A DNA stretch of 64,000 nucleotides from Moritella marina ATCC 15381 (GCF_008931805.1 NZ_CP044399.1:2728001-2792000); one strand, 5' to 3'. Shown: positions 8,928 through 18,956, counted from the first letter of the stretch. Made by a program: numbers and translations. Notes: generated from the letters alone by a model not told the origin.

Positions 8928-9431
8928 TTACCGTTTTTTCTTTGTTTGCCGGCGCTTTGCCTGCTCTAGCTCTTCCAACTTTTTTAACACAGCATTCTCT
9001 GCTCGTAGATAAGCAAGCTCTTCTTTCAGCTCTTCTGTTGTCATTTCACTATCTGGTTTTGTGGTCGTATTAGATTGCTTCATTGTAAGCCTACTTATTG
9101 AGGAGCGTTCAAGTCCTCTTAAGCCAAACTCGTTATATTTTTTTAACCATACAGAGAGCGTACCGGGAGAAGACTGATTTAATATGGCACTAGTGTGATT
9201 GAGAGACCATTCATTTGTCCACATTAATTTTAATGCTTGTAGCTTTGTTTTTGCATTACTGGCATGCAAATTTGGCAGGAATGCATTTGTGCCATGAATT
9301 GCAAAGACTTGAGTCCAATATCGAATTAACTGAGAGGGTATTGATAGTTCATTCGCTAATATTCTAGATGACTTACCATCTAGACACTGTTGTGCAGTGA
9401 TAAGTTTAAACTCACGGCTATATTTTGACAT
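8928..9431 (-). CDS. IS3-family transposase OrfA (helix-turn-helix and leucine zipper)
   Basis: This 167-residue protein starts MSKYSREFKLITAQQCLDG and contains two helix-turn-helix segments (about residues 1-55 and 60-115), as in IS150-type OrfA. These bind the terminal repeats. A charged coiled coil follows (E-E-L-K-E-E-L-A-Y-L-R-A-E-N-A-V-L-K-K-L). It ends K-K-K-R at a stop just past a run of six A. The ATG is only about 50 bases inside the right terminal repeat. It is on the same strand as ybiT, whose split terminator may allow read-through into it. Confidence 0.92.
   Translation of the reverse strand: MSKYSREFKLITAQQCLDGKSSRILANELSIPSQLIRYWTQVFAIHGTNAFLPNLHASNAKTKLQALKLMWTNEWSLNHTSAILNQSSPGTLSVWLKKYNEFGLRGLERSSISRLTMKQSNTTTKPDSEMTTEELKEELAYLRAENAVLKKLEELEQAKRRQTKKKR
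8934..8939 (-). other. Programmed -1 frameshift site (A6) in the IS3 element
   Basis: On the minus strand the end of OrfA reads AAG AAA AAA CGG TAA. Slipping back one base on the A run joins OrfA to the open upstream extension of OrfB (about 20 codons before its first ATG). The offset between the two frames is -1. This is the standard mechanism in IS3 elements. Confidence 0.75.
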
Positions 9432-9480
9432 AAAAAAAGACCCCTAATAATTGGTTGTCCAACTATTGGGGGTCAGTTCA

Positions 9481-9504
9481 CACTTCAATGTGATGGCCTT
9501 TTTT
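9481..9504 (-). terminator. Proximal half of the ybiT terminator, split by the IS3 element
   Basis: Reading leftward from ybiT, the stem arm GGCCATCAC (9498-9490) is followed by a loop that is now occupied by the 1.4-kb element. The matching arm GTGACGGCC plus a run of eight T lies at 8054-8038. The two halves would have made a 9-bp stem with one G-T pair. With the element in place the terminator cannot fold locally. Confidence 0.8.
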
Positions 9505-9553
9505 ACAAGCAATAAACATTAAACCAAGTAACGAGTTACTCGGTTAATGGCTA

Positions 9554-11137
9554 TTATTTACTTGCAAGGTATTCTTCATAAGTACCGTCAAAATCAACGA
9601 TGCCGTTTGGTGTAATATCCCAGATACGTGTAGCAACTGTAGATACAAACTCACGGTCATGAGAGATGAACAGTAATGTACCTTCATACTTCTCAAGAGA
9701 CATGTTCAATGCTTCGATTGATTCCATATCCATGTGGTTTGTTGGTTCATCCATTAATAATACATTAGGACGTTGCATCATCAATTTACCGTAAAGCATA
9801 CGACCTTTTTCACCACCAGACAGTACACTTACTTTCTTGCTAATGTCATCATTAGAGAATAGTAAACGACCTAGGAAACCACGAACAGTTTGATCGTCAT
9901 CGCCTTTTTCTTTCCATTGGTTCATCCACTCCATTAGCGTTAGATCTTCTTCGAAGTATGATTCGTGATCCTGTGCATAATAAGCGATGTTTACGTTTTC
10001 AGACCATTTGTACTCACCCGCATCAGGCGTAAGTTCGTCTGCTAACATACGCATTAATGTTGTTTTACCAACACCATTGGTACCGATAATTGCGATACGT
10101 TCGCCAACTTCAACCATGCTCTTGAAATTAGAGAATAACGGACCTTCATCAAAGCCTTTTGTAAGACCTTGAACTTCTAGTGCATTTCGGTAAAGCTGTT
10201 TTTCTTGCTCGAAACGAATGAATGGCGTTTGACGGCTAGACACTTTAACTTCATCAAGCTCAATTTTATCAAGACGTTTAGCACGTGATGATGCTTGTTT
10301 TGCTTTTGATGCGTTTGCAGAGAAACGCGCAACGAATGCTTTAAGCTCGGTGATTTGCGCTTCTTTTTTCGAGTTACTTGTTAGTAGTTGTTCACGTGCT
10401 AGTGCAGCAGCAAACATGTAGTCATCATAGTTACCTGGGTAAACGCGCAGTTCACCAAAATCTAGATCAGCCATGTGAGTACAAACACTGTTTAAGAAAT
10501 GACGATCATGCGAGATGATTACCATTGTGCTTTGACGTGCGTTTAGTGTTTCTTCTAACCAGTCAATCGTTGCGATATCCAAGTTATTCGTTGGTTCGTC
10601 AAGTAGTAAGATATCTGGATCAGAGAATAGTGCTTGTGCTAGTAGTACACGCAGTTTCCAACCAGGAGCAACTTCACTCATTAGGCCGTAATGTAGTTCT
10701 ACTGGGATACCAACACCGATGAGTAGTTCACCTGCACGAGATTCAGCTGTGTAGCCGTCCATCTCTGCAAATTCACTTTCTAGATCGCCAACACGCATAC
10801 CATCTGCTTCAGACATATCTGGGTTAGCATAAATTGCGTCACGCTCTTCCTTCACAGTCCACATTTCTGCGTGGCCCATGATCACAGTATCAATTACCGT
10901 GTTAGTTTCGAATGCGAATTGATCCTGACGTAATTTACCAAGGCGTTCGTTTTCATCAAGTTTCACGTTACCAGAGCTTTGATCTAAATCGCCACCTAGG
11001 ATTTTCATGAATGTTGATTTACCACAACCGTTAGCACCGATTAAACCGTAACGGTTACCGCCACCAAATTTTACTGAGATATTTTCAAAAAGTGGCTTGG
11101 CACCGAACTGCATTGTAATATTTGCTGTGCTAATGAT
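9554..11137 (-). CDS. ybiT: ABC-F ATPase YbiT
   Basis: A soluble twin-ATPase ABC-F protein. It has two Walker A motifs (G-A-N-G-C-G-K-S near residue 34 and G-T-N-G-V-G-K-T near 352), two Walker B/DEPTN motifs and LSGGE in the second domain. Closeness to E. coli YbiT is strong throughout ([29 protein letters not shown]). ABC-F factors act at the ribosomal E site and tune translation. The first ATG is at 11113, but the family has about eight further residues. AGGAG at 11146-11150 sits eight bases before an ATC codon (11135-11137) in frame, giving (M)[11 protein letters not shown], which aligns with the family N-terminus. I therefore place the start at the rare ATC, with ATT next to it or ATG 11113 as alternatives. 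Its terminator is disrupted by an insertion sequence. Confidence 0.9.
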   Translation of the reverse strand: MISTANITMQFGAKPLFENISVKFGGGNRYGLIGANGCGKSTFMKILGGDLDQSSGNVKLDENERLGKLRQDQFAFETNTVIDTVIMGHAEMWTVKEERDAIYANPDMSEADGMRVGDLESEFAEMDGYTAESRAGELLIGVGIPVELHYGLMSEVAPGWKLRVLLAQALFSDPDILLLDEPTNNLDIATIDWLEETLNARQSTMVIISHDRHFLNSVCTHMADLDFGELRVYPGNYDDYMFAAALAREQLLTSNSKKEAQITELKAFVARFSANASKAKQASSRAKRLDKIELDEVKVSSRQTPFIRFEQEKQLYRNALEVQGLTKGFDEGPLFSNFKSMVEVGERIAIIGTNGVGKTTLMRMLADELTPDAGEYKWSENVNIAYYAQDHESYFEEDLTLMEWMNQWKEKGDDDQTVRGFLGRLLFSNDDISKKVSVLSGGEKGRMLYGKLMMQRPNVLLMDEPTNHMDMESIEALNMSLEKYEGTLLFISHDREFVSTVATRIWDITPNGIVDFDGTYEEYLASK

Positions 11138-11390
11138 AGGGAACGCTCCTGTCCAGAAAATGGACTAAAATATAGATTACTGAATTTTAAGTTGGCGGAG
11201 TATATCACCTAATGTGACGTAAATCACGTAGTCTGATTAGTAAAAAGAAGTGAATAACTGAAAATATTACTTTGGAGCTTATTTGGTGAATGAACTGACT
11301 GCATCCTTGCAATCCAGCTAGGCTTTTAAGCGGTGTTTTAAGCTGTTTTTAGCGAGTGGCTATTTATACAAGGAAACAGATATGATGAAA

Positions 11391-12035
11391 CTAACCAACC
11401 GCAGCTGGTACTTGCGAGAATAATAACCAAGCGCCAAGTAATACAAACACCGAACCCATGATCTTATGTTGATAAATGTGGAAGCGTTCGTTAGTTAGCA
11501 GTGATTTACCTAATGTACCGACAGTAACGACTAGCAATAAGTTAAACAACAAACCTAATACATTCAGCAATAAACCTAGCGCTAACATTTGCTCGCCAGA
11601 CGAAGTTGCAATGTTTGATGACACAAATTGCGGTAAAAACAACACAAAGAACAATAATGCTTTTGGGTTTAATAGATTGCTGAATACCGCTTTACGATAC
11701 AACGAACGCGCCATTTTACTGGTTTGATTCACTTCAGGTGCCACTACCGAACTCGTGCGTAAACAATCCCAACCCATTTTCAATAAATACAAACCACCCA
11801 AGAAATGCAGCGCTTTAAGGGCTATCGGACTCATCGCGATCATCGCAGAAACACCCATCGCCGCTAATAACGTCAAGATAATACCTGATGTTGCGTTACC
11901 TAAGCTGGCAAATAATCCTACCTTGCGGCCATAACTTAAGCTTGAGCTGGCAATCAACAACATGTCAGGACCTGGAATAAGTAATAACGCTACAACAGCA
12001 GTTAAATAGACGGGTAAAATAGAGAAATCAATCAT
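11391..12035 (-). CDS. LysE/RhtB-family amino-acid exporter
   Basis: This 214-residue membrane protein has about six hydrophobic segments and the family N-terminus: a helix followed by L-L-I-P-G-P-D-M-L-L-I, the conserved G-P-[ND] motif, and G-x-x-x-G-L-x-A-S-L-G-N. The second half has F-S-N-L-L-N-P-K-A-L-L-F-F, the other family motif. LysE/RhtB proteins export amino acids or related small molecules across the inner membrane. The substrate cannot be told from sequence. It stands alone on its strand, with no gene between it and ybiT or the LysR gene upstream, and no obvious regulatory site. Confidence 0.88.
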   Translation of the reverse strand: MIDFSILPVYLTAVVALLLIPGPDMLLIASSSLSYGRKVGLFASLGNATSGIILTLLAAMGVSAMIAMSPIALKALHFLGGLYLLKMGWDCLRTSSVVAPEVNQTSKMARSLYRKAVFSNLLNPKALLFFVLFLPQFVSSNIATSSGEQMLALGLLLNVLGLLFNLLLVVTVGTLGKSLLTNERFHIYQHKIMGSVFVLLGAWLLFSQVPAAVG

Positions 12036-12135
12036 GAAGAGTTCGCATTACAAAAAAAGGAACTGGATTGTAATACAATTAGCGATATTTTCACCTACTT
12101 TTTAAGCTGTAGGTGAAATCAATAACCAAAAAATT

Positions 12136-13038
12136 CTAAAAATTCTCTTTCATGTCCAGATAACAAGCACGGATATGCTCAATCAATAGCTGTACTTTTT
12201 TCGCTGGTTTACGGGTATACGGATATACGGCATAAATACCGATCACCTTGGCCGTTTGCTGTGATAATACTTCCACCAGCTTGCCACTATCGAGTTCGTT
12301 ATAAACCAAACATTTTGGTAGGTAGGCTAAGCCCTTCCCTGCCAATGCGGCTTGCTTTAACGCCACGGCATTGTTAGAACTAAAGTTACCCGATACTTTA
12401 ACATTGTAAGGCGCGTCATCATGGGTGAATAACCAATTGAATGCACCGCTAGTTTGGCAGGTATAACCCAAACAATTATACGGCGCTAGTTGTTCGGGGA
12501 ATTGCGGTTCACCTTGCAGGGCTAAGTATTCAGGGCTAGCGCAAATCATCCAACGTGAATTAAAGATATGACGAGCAATCAAACTGGAATCTTCTAAATG
12601 GCCGGTACGGATCACCAAGTCATAACCATCGGCAACCAAATCGACAAAATCATTGTTCATCGACATATCCACGGTTAGTCCCGGATGTTTTTCACAAAAT
12701 TCAGACACAGCTCGAGCTAATAACAACTCCCCCGAGATAGTCGGTACTGACATTTTAATATGACCCGCTAAGGTTTCACTGTAACTGGTCACGGTATCAA
12801 AGGCATTCTTCGCCGTTTGGGCGATACCTTTAGCACGATAAAACAACATTTCACCGGCTTCAGTTAACGTCAGCTTACGGGTAGTACGAAAGATGAGTTG
12901 CACGCCCAAGTCTTCTTCTAAACGGCTGATACGTTTACTCACCACAGACTTAGTGACCTTGTTCGCTTCAGCTACTTTGCTAAATGAACCAAGTTCTATC
13001 ACTTGGGTAAATAACACTAAATCATCAATTTGCGGCAT
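12136..13038 (-). CDS. LysR-family regulator, paralogue 1 bordering the lactate block
   Basis: A 300-residue LysR-type regulator. It has a winged helix-turn-helix at residues 4-63 (G-S-F-S-K-V-A-E, T-K-S-V-V-S-K-R-I-S-R-L-E, L-I-F-R-T-T-R-K-L-T-L-T-E-A-G) and a periplasmic-binding-like effector domain from about residue 90. It is strikingly similar along its whole length to the LysR protein at 24840-25745, including the endings G-I-Y-A-[VI]-Y-P-Y-T and L-[IF]-I-E-H-I. It is co-directional with and just downstream of lutCBA, with a large inverted repeat between them. Control of lactate genes is a reasonable inference but not shown. Confidence 0.88.
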   Translation of the reverse strand: MPQIDDLVLFTQVIELGSFSKVAEANKVTKSVVSKRISRLEEDLGVQLIFRTTRKLTLTEAGEMLFYRAKGIAQTAKNAFDTVTSYSETLAGHIKMSVPTISGELLLARAVSEFCEKHPGLTVDMSMNNDFVDLVADGYDLVIRTGHLEDSSLIARHIFNSRWMICASPEYLALQGEPQFPEQLAPYNCLGYTCQTSGAFNWLFTHDDAPYNVKVSGNFSSNNAVALKQAALAGKGLAYLPKCLVYNELDSGKLVEVLSQQTAKVIGIYAVYPYTRKPAKKVQLLIEHIRACYLDMKENF

Positions 13039-13094
13039 GCAATTCTCGGTTTACTAAAAAGAAGGAAGTGGATAACAGTAATTATACACGTAAA

Positions 13095-13156
13095 CCACTG
13101 AAGATAACGAGATCCAGTAACACGCGAGGGTGATAGATCTCATCTCTGTTCAGTGG
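13095..13156 (-). terminator. Imperfect inverted repeat after lutC
   Basis: CCACTGAA (13095-13102) pairs with TTCAGTGG (13149-13156), and GAGATC (13109-13114) with GATCTC (13136-13141), making a long interrupted stem between lutC and the LysR gene. There is no T-run next to it. It may be a processing or attenuation hairpin rather than a classical terminator. Confidence 0.4.
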
Positions 13157-13165
13157 GTATGCGCG

Positions 13166-13879
13166 TTACATATCGGCAATCACAACATACGCGGCATGAA
13201 TGGGGCCATGCACACCTACAACCTTGATTAACTCGATATCAGCCGTTGAGCTAGGGCCTGAGATAAAGTTAACGCAAGACGGTAAACGTTCGCCCGCTTG
13301 CGCTTTATCATGCAGCACTTTCGCAGCTTGAGTTATACGCGGCACAATTTGGCTTTGTGGGATCAAAAATACCGACGTTTCAGGCAATAGACTGACCGAA
13401 CGGCCATGCGATGCCGCGCTGTGCAATACCATGGTCCCCGACTCTGCTAATGCTTGATCCGCAAATACAATGCCCACTTTAGCTTGCTCTGCTTGTTTGA
13501 TGTTAACCACATTATGTTGATCAACATCCCAAATATAGACATCATCAAACTGCAATTTTAAGCTATTAGCAACGCCGAGTTCAGCTAAGCGGTTATCACC
13601 TGACACGACGATTTTGCCGGCGCGAAAACCAGTACAAATACTGATTAAGGTTTCATGTAATTCAGCTTTAGTGCAGCTCACGCCTAACGAGTTTAAATTA
13701 GTCTTAGTAAACTCTAAAAGTGCATCAGTAAGTTGTTGCTGGCTAAAGCCTGCCATCACATCATGATGCGGGTTATGCGGCAATGGCGGACGAACAACGC
13801 CTTGGGTATTAAGTTCACGGCCCAGTTTAGCGGCCAATGAACCCAAAAAACTATCGCGATTATGTATCTTAGCTTGCAT
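13166..13879 (-). CDS. lutC: Lactate utilization protein LutC/LldG (LUD domain)
   Basis: This 237-residue protein is the LUD-domain subunit of the LutABC (LldEFG) L-lactate oxidation complex, which turns L-lactate into pyruvate with electrons passing through Fe-S centres. The C-terminal half shows the LUD pattern V-G-I-V-F-A-D-Q-A-L-A-E-S-G-T-M-V, then L-L-P-E-T-S-V-F-L-I and S-G-P-S-S-T-A-D-I-E. The gene follows lutB after two bases, so the three are one operon in the order lutA-lutB-lutC. Length fits the family. Confidence 0.93.
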   Translation of the reverse strand: MQAKIHNRDSFLGSLAAKLGRELNTQGVVRPPLPHNPHHDVMAGFSQQQLTDALLEFTKTNLNSLGVSCTKAELHETLISICTGFRAGKIVVSGDNRLAELGVANSLKLQFDDVYIWDVDQHNVVNIKQAEQAKVGIVFADQALAESGTMVLHSAASHGRSVSLLPETSVFLIPQSQIVPRITQAAKVLHDKAQAGERLPSCVNFISGPSSTADIELIKVVGVHGPIHAAYVVIADM

Positions 13880-13881
13880 GA

Positions 13882-15381
13882 TTATTTCTCAACCTTGTCA
13901 GTGTTAGTGTAAAGGTTAGGTTTAGGATTAACGATACCTGTCACAGCTGCCAACTCTTTACCTGCATCAGCAGCATCACGATTAGCAAACCAACTGCGGA
14001 ATGACTCGCCATCTGGCTGTGGTAGGTCGCGGGCTTCTGTCCATTCAGCAACAGCGCCAACGTTAATCGGTAACTTGCCATCTTTAATCACTTTCGGCGC
14101 AACTTTACCGCTTACCTTCATTGCCATGTTCCACAACTTAGGACTGGCATTAAGGTAGTTAAATGCCGATACCGTCATGCGTTCCGTCAATGGTGTGATC
14201 TTTTTAATCACCATTTTTTCACGGTGCTTTAATAACAAATCTGATAATGGGATCTTAACCGGACAGACGTCATTACACGCTTGGCATAACGAACAGGCAT
14301 ACGGTAAATCTTGGAAATCATCATAACCACCCAGCAATGGTGACAATACCGCGCCAATCGGTCCAGAGTAGATAGAACCATAAGATTGACCACCAATGTG
14401 GCGATAAGCAGGACACGTATTTACACAGGCAGCGCAACGGATACAACGTAAAATGTCTTTAAACTCTGAGGCTAGAATGTCTGAACGACCGTTATCTAAG
14501 ATCACTAAATGGAACTCTTCAGCGCCGTCCATATCATTGGATTCTCGTGGACCAGTAATCGCGGTGACATAACCCGTTAACGGCAGGCCAACCGCACTAC
14601 GACATAACAAGCTAACCATGATATCCAGCTCTTCAAAGGTTGGAACAATACGCTCCATACCCATCACCGCGATATGTACTTTTGGTAATGAAGTGGCTAA
14701 TCGGGCATTACCTTCGTTGGTTACTAAGCTAATTGAGCCGGACTCGGCAACTGCAAAGTTACAGCCAGTAATGCCAATATCCGCTTCGATAAAGTCATGG
14801 CGAATGTGTTCACGCACAAAACGTGTCATTTCTTCCGGATCAGAACTGCCTTTATAGCCAATTTTGTCTTCAAATACATCACGGATCTGTTCACGGTTTT
14901 TATGCAGCGCTGGTACTACGATATGTGACGGTGGATCGCAATCATCAACTTGTAAAATGTATTCACCTAAATCGGTTTCAATCACTTCGCAGTTGTTACG
15001 TTGAATTACTGCGTTCAAACCAATTTCTTCAGTCACCATGGATTTAGATTTGACGACTTTTTTAGCGTCTTTTTCTTTGATTATGTTTTCAATGTAGTCT
15101 GTGGCTTGCTGTGATGTTTCAGCAAAAAACACATGGCCACCGGCTTTCTGCACGTTTTCACTTAATTGATGTAAGTAGTAGTCAAGGTTGTCTAATACAT
15201 GCTCACGGATCTGCTTACCGTTTTCGCGCCACTCATCCCAGTTACCGAGTTTGTCCGCGGCTAATTGACGATTAGTGAACATACGCTCTTGGGCATTGGC
15301 CACCGATTTACGCATAAAGCTATCTTGCATTTGATCTTTAATACGCTGTTTAAAGATCACATCACTGGTTTTCATCGACAT
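13882..15381 (-). CDS. lutB: Lactate utilization iron-sulfur protein LutB/LldF
   Basis: A 499-residue protein with an N-terminal LUD domain ([25 protein letters not shown]). Two 4Fe-4S ferredoxin clusters follow: [12 protein letters not shown] near residue 312 and [12 protein letters not shown] near residue 365. It should carry electrons in the LutABC lactate-oxidising complex at the membrane face. A longer frame extends 10 codons upstream, but GGAGG nine bases before ATG 15379-15381 favours the start [12 protein letters not shown], right after the lutA stop. Tight spacing shows operon translation coupling. Confidence 0.94.
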   Translation of the reverse strand: MSMKTSDVIFKQRIKDQMQDSFMRKSVANAQERMFTNRQLAADKLGNWDEWRENGKQIREHVLDNLDYYLHQLSENVQKAGGHVFFAETSQQATDYIENIIKEKDAKKVVKSKSMVTEEIGLNAVIQRNNCEVIETDLGEYILQVDDCDPPSHIVVPALHKNREQIRDVFEDKIGYKGSSDPEEMTRFVREHIRHDFIEADIGITGCNFAVAESGSISLVTNEGNARLATSLPKVHIAVMGMERIVPTFEELDIMVSLLCRSAVGLPLTGYVTAITGPRESNDMDGAEEFHLVILDNGRSDILASEFKDILRCIRCAACVNTCPAYRHIGGQSYGSIYSGPIGAVLSPLLGGYDDFQDLPYACSLCQACNDVCPVKIPLSDLLLKHREKMVIKKITPLTERMTVSAFNYLNASPKLWNMAMKVSGKVAPKVIKDGKLPINVGAVAEWTEARDLPQPDGESFRSWFANRDAADAGKELAAVTGIVNPKPNLYTNTDKVEK

Positions 15382-15382
15382 G

Positions 15383-16165
15383 TTAGTTAACCTCCACGGT
15401 AAGGCTATCATTATTGGTAATCGTTGACTGGCTCAGATCATCAACAATGTTGCTCATTAGCACATCCACAATATGTAACACTTTGACTGTTTTACCTTCA
15501 CGCGATAAACGTCCGGCGATGTTCATTAGACAACTCACATCTGCACCAATTAAATAATCAGGGGTGACAGCAGTAATATTAGCGGCTTTCTCTTTGACCA
15601 TTTCGCCAGATATCTCGGCCATTTTGATTGAGAAGGTACCGCCAAAACCACAACAGGTTTCTTGATTCTTAATACCGACTAATTCTAGCCCTTCGACATT
15701 ACCCAGTAATTTAAGCGGTTCTTCACGCACACCTAATTTACGAATAAGACTACAAGAAGGATGATAAACGCCGCGCCCAGGTAGCTTAGCGCCGACGTTT
15801 TCTACCTTCAGTTCGTTAACAATAAACTGAGTTAATTCGAACAAGCGATCCGATATCGCTTGCGCACGCACCGCCCACTCAGGCTCATCGGCTAAGTACT
15901 CAGGGTATTTCTTTACCGCTGCTGCACATGAACCCGCTGGCGTCACGATTGGGTAATCATTGCCTTCAAAAGCACGGATTAGTGATTTCATCGCTGGCTT
16001 GCTTGATTCAATATACCCGCTATTCAATGACGGTTGACCGCAACAGCCTTGCTCTTTAGGGAATAATACCTCGCAGCCTAACTGTTCCAGTAATAGCACT
16101 GTTTTTTTAGCTACGTTCGACTTAACGACGTCACATAGACAGGTTACAAAAAAATTAACTTTCAT
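15383..16165 (-). CDS. lutA: Lactate utilization protein LutA/LldE
   Basis: A 260-residue two-CCG-domain protein (G-C-C-G-Q-P near residue 44 and T-C-C-G-F-G-G near residue 171). These cysteine-rich domains bind unusual iron-sulfur or heterodisulfide-like centres. LutA is the first subunit of the L-lactate oxidising complex. The start [14 protein letters not shown] is chosen because AAGGTGAG lies just upstream. A longer frame exists but its extra 26 residues do not look like the family. First gene of lutABC, read away from the lactate permease gene with about 1 kb of regulatory DNA between. Confidence 0.93.
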   Translation of the reverse strand: MKVNFFVTCLCDVVKSNVAKKTVLLLEQLGCEVLFPKEQGCCGQPSLNSGYIESSKPAMKSLIRAFEGNDYPIVTPAGSCAAAVKKYPEYLADEPEWAVRAQAISDRLFELTQFIVNELKVENVGAKLPGRGVYHPSCSLIRKLGVREEPLKLLGNVEGLELVGIKNQETCCGFGGTFSIKMAEISGEMVKEKAANITAVTPDYLIGADVSCLMNIAGRLSREGKTVKVLHIVDVLMSNIVDDLSQSTITNNDSLTVEVN

Positions 16166-16470
16166 CATCTCACCTTGCTCACCGAGCTTATTTTTTGGGG
16201 CATGATATAAGTAAGCATGGCAAAAAACGAACGTGATTAGCACCCATAAATATGTAAATTAACGGTGCTATGTGATCTTAACTTTTGGTTAAAAATAATA
16301 ACTCAATTTAAAACAATGAGTTAAATTATTGCGTGACTATAAAGTGAAGCACCATTAGATCAAATATGGAAACAATGAAGTTCGACATTAATGGTAATGC
16401 CGCTATTTTTAGTTTAGTGCAATTAGTCAGCAGTTACTCGCGCTTGGTAATCGGTTAACGATAGGCATAG

Positions 16471-16494
16471 TTATAGACTTAGCTATAGACTTAG
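16471..16494. repeat. Tandem pair of 12-bp YTATAGACTTAG repeats
   Basis: TTATAGACTTAG and CTATAGACTTAG lie head to tail, followed by a third partial copy (TTATAGCAATTC). A second diverged pair occurs 187 bases away at 16658. Repeats of a helical-turn length in a divergent promoter region suggest regulator binding; the regulator is unknown. Confidence 0.6.
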
Positions 16495-16657
16495 TTATAG
16501 CAATTCCTAGAAATAACTGTACAGAAAAATGCTATAACTATCGCAAACTTATCGCAAATAGACATGGCCATGGATGGCCTTGTCTAAGCGAACAGGGATG
16601 TCTTGAGCGGTTTGCAGGAGTAATATCATTTTGATCACTTAGTTTTCGGAATTAGTA

Positions 16658-16681
16658 CTATAGGTTTAGTTATAGGCTTCG
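16658..16681. repeat. Second tandem pair of the 12-bp motif
   Basis: CTATAGGTTTAG and TTATAGGCTTCG form a diverged tandem copy of the pair at 16471-16494, same strand and same 12-bp period. Confidence 0.55.
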
Positions 16682-17215
16682 TAATAGATAGAACAAGGAA
16701 TTTAAGGAGTGCATGATGTGGTAATAAAATAACGTATTAATGCTTATTTAATAATAAACCCTATTTTTTGTAGTTGAATTTCATCAAAGTTTTTTACCTA
16801 ATTGCAATAAATCCATGAATCGCTTAATTTATCGATAATACCGCGCCGTTTTATTACCGTGTATTATGACAATCACTGTTTCTAATACAGCTACAATCAT
16901 TTATTCATCATTATTGTAACCAAGATAAGTCATTGATTATATATAACTTGATGATTTACAGTTTTTTACACTTCATTGTTTATGTCACATTTGTCGCCTA
17001 TACACCTAATTACATACCCAATAAGAGGGGTGGAGTTTACCGCTCAAGCTCTTACAATCCATCCCCCACAAGACACGGGTATTCGATAAACACAGGATTT
17101 TAGTTAACTGTACTTTATCAACAATACATTCAAACAATATTATAAATAGACTCATGCATAACTATCTGCGTAAACCCGATAGACTATAGCCTGAGCACAC
17201 ATGGAGTGGGTAGCA

Positions 17216-18808
17216 ATGACATCCCTAATCTTGGCAATGATGCCAATCCTCGTCCTTATATGGATGATGACGAAAAAGAATGGTGTACCTTCGTACATTG
17301 CACTACCAGTGACAGCATTGTTTGTAGCAGCACTACAGATGTTTTACTTCCAAACCGACCTAACACTTATCTGGGCAAACGTGATTGCCGGAAGTTTGTC
17401 AGCTATTACCCCAATATCGATTATTGCCGGGGCAATTTTGATGAACCGCATGATGTGCTTATCAGGGGCTGAAAATACCATCAGTCGCTGGTTAGAAGGC
17501 ATTAGTCGTAATAAAGTTGCTCAGTTAATGATCATTGGTTGGGCGTTTGCCTTCATGATCGAAGGTGCGTCAGGCTTTGGTACACCCGCTGCAATTGCCG
17601 CGCCTATCTTGGTCGGCTTAGGCTTCCCACCATTACAAGTGGCGATGTTAGCGCTAGTAATGAACTCGGTACCCGTATCCTTTGGTGCAGTGGGTACGCC
17701 GACTTGGTTTGGTTTATCAAACTTAGGTTTAACGGATTCAGCATTACTTGAAATTGGTCAGCAAACGGCGTTGATCCATTTTGTAGCTGCCTTTGTCATC
17801 CCTGTATTAGCCCTGCGTTTTGTCGCGTCTTGGACTGATATTCGTCGTAACTACTTCTTCATTCTATTAAGTACTTTATCTTGTACTGTGCCTTATTTCT
17901 TGTTCGCACAATGGAACTATGAATTCCCAGCATTAGTTGGCGGCGCGATTGGCCTGACTATCTCAATTGGCTTAGCAAAATTAAATGTCGGTCTGGCTAA
18001 AGTAGCCGCCACTGATAACGATAAAACAGTATCGTTATCAACCATTAGCCGTGGCGAGATCTTCAAAGCCATGACCCCGACTATTCTGTTAATTACTATC
18101 TTAATCGTGACGCGTATTAAACAGCTGGGTATTAAATCAATGCTGACGGATGCAACTGAAGCATTCTCGGTATCATTTGGTAGCTTTGGTGACTTTAGTA
18201 TTAGCCAAGCGTTAATCTTCAAGTTAAGTAACATCCTTGGTACTAACGTAGCGTGGGCTTATAAAGCGCTTTACGTTCCAGCATTGGTGCCCTTCTTATT
18301 AGTGGTACTGATTTCTATCCCACTGTTTAAGCTTAAAGGCAGCATGGTTAAGCAAGTATTTAGCGAGACTGGTAGCCGTATTAAAATGCCATTCATTACC
18401 TTAATTGGCGCGTTAATTATGGTTAAACTGATGATGGCTGGCGGTGAAAACTCGCCTATCCTGATCATCGGTATGGCGTTCTCTGATTTGATGGGTACTA
18501 ACTGGCAGTTTGCTGCCGCTTACCTTGGCGCGTTGGGTGCATTCTTCTCGGGCTCGGCGACGGTATCAAATCTGACATTTGGTGGTATTCAGCAAACGAT
18601 TGCAACCACTGTTGGTTTACCAGAAACGACTATCTTGGCACTGCAATCTGTTGGCGCCGCGATGGGTAACATGGTGTGTATTAACAATATTATCGCGGTA
18701 TCGACTATCTTGGGTATTTCGAATAAAGAAGGTTACATCATTAAACGTACGGTTATTCCGATGATTATCTACGGCCTAATTGCAGCGATAATGAGTACGC
18801 TAATCTAA
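17216..18808 (+). CDS. lldP: Lactate permease (LctP/LldP family)
   Basis: A 530-residue inner-membrane permease with about 12-14 hydrophobic segments. It carries the family signature I-E-G-A-S-G-F-G-T-P-A-A-I-A-A-P-I-L-V-G-L-G-F near residue 115, followed by N-S-V-P-V-S-F-G-A-V-G-T-P. LldP imports L- and D-lactate (and glycolate) with protons. The ATG at 17201 has no ribosome-binding site. GGAG (17203-17206) lies nine bases before the second ATG at 17216, so I use that. It is divergent from lutABC, which oxidises L-lactate. A strong terminator at 18890 ends the transcript. Confidence 0.93.
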   Translation: MTSLILAMMPILVLIWMMTKKNGVPSYIALPVTALFVAALQMFYFQTDLTLIWANVIAGSLSAITPISIIAGAILMNRMMCLSGAENTISRWLEGISRNKVAQLMIIGWAFAFMIEGASGFGTPAAIAAPILVGLGFPPLQVAMLALVMNSVPVSFGAVGTPTWFGLSNLGLTDSALLEIGQQTALIHFVAAFVIPVLALRFVASWTDIRRNYFFILLSTLSCTVPYFLFAQWNYEFPALVGGAIGLTISIGLAKLNVGLAKVAATDNDKTVSLSTISRGEIFKAMTPTILLITILIVTRIKQLGIKSMLTDATEAFSVSFGSFGDFSISQALIFKLSNILGTNVAWAYKALYVPALVPFLLVVLISIPLFKLKGSMVKQVFSETGSRIKMPFITLIGALIMVKLMMAGGENSPILIIGMAFSDLMGTNWQFAAAYLGALGAFFSGSATVSNLTFGGIQQTIATTVGLPETTILALQSVGAAMGNMVCINNIIAVSTILGISNKEGYIIKRTVIPMIIYGLIAAIMSTLI

Positions 18809-18889
18809 CGGCTGATTGTGGAATCGCTTGTGGAGTGATTAGTGGGGTAATTAGTGGGGTGCATTACCCTGCTTGATTATTGTTTGAAA

Positions 18890-18923
18890 TGACAAACCAA
18901 CAGTGAAAGCTGTTGGTTTTTTT
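18890..18923 (+). terminator. lldP intrinsic terminator (copy 1 of a 34-bp repeat)
   Basis: AACCAACAG pairs with CTGTTGGTT around TGAAAG, followed by a run of T. The whole 34 bases recur exactly at 20133-20166. Confidence 0.88.
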
Positions 18924-18956
18924 ATGTCTCTATTCAGGTGGTAATCAGAACGTTAT

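Larger units (their letters stand above)
8055..9480. mobile_element. IS3-family (IS150-like) insertion sequence
   Basis: Imperfect inverted repeats of about 25 bp bound the element. The left end reads TGAAGTGACCCCATTAAGTT, the right end inverted reads TGAACTGACCCCCAATAGTT. Two overlapping-type frames (OrfA, OrfB) are inside on the minus strand with a run of six A as frameshift signal. A 3-bp direct repeat, CAC, flanks it at 8052-8054 and 9481-9483, as expected for this family. Removing the element and one CAC restores a perfect intrinsic terminator for ybiT. Confidence 0.92.
16166..17215. promoter_or_regulatory. Long divergent regulatory region between lutABC and lldP
   Basis: About 1050 bases with no convincing gene. 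It must contain promoters for both directions. It is AT-rich and carries two separated pairs of a 12-bp motif (annotated separately). A G-rich/C-rich near-inverted stretch lies at about 17026-17070. I saw no consensus FNR or LexA box here. Confidence 0.6.

Noticed and set aside
16166-17215. Possible small RNA in the long lut-lldP gap
   Set aside because: No promoter-terminator pair or known RNA motif could be made out.
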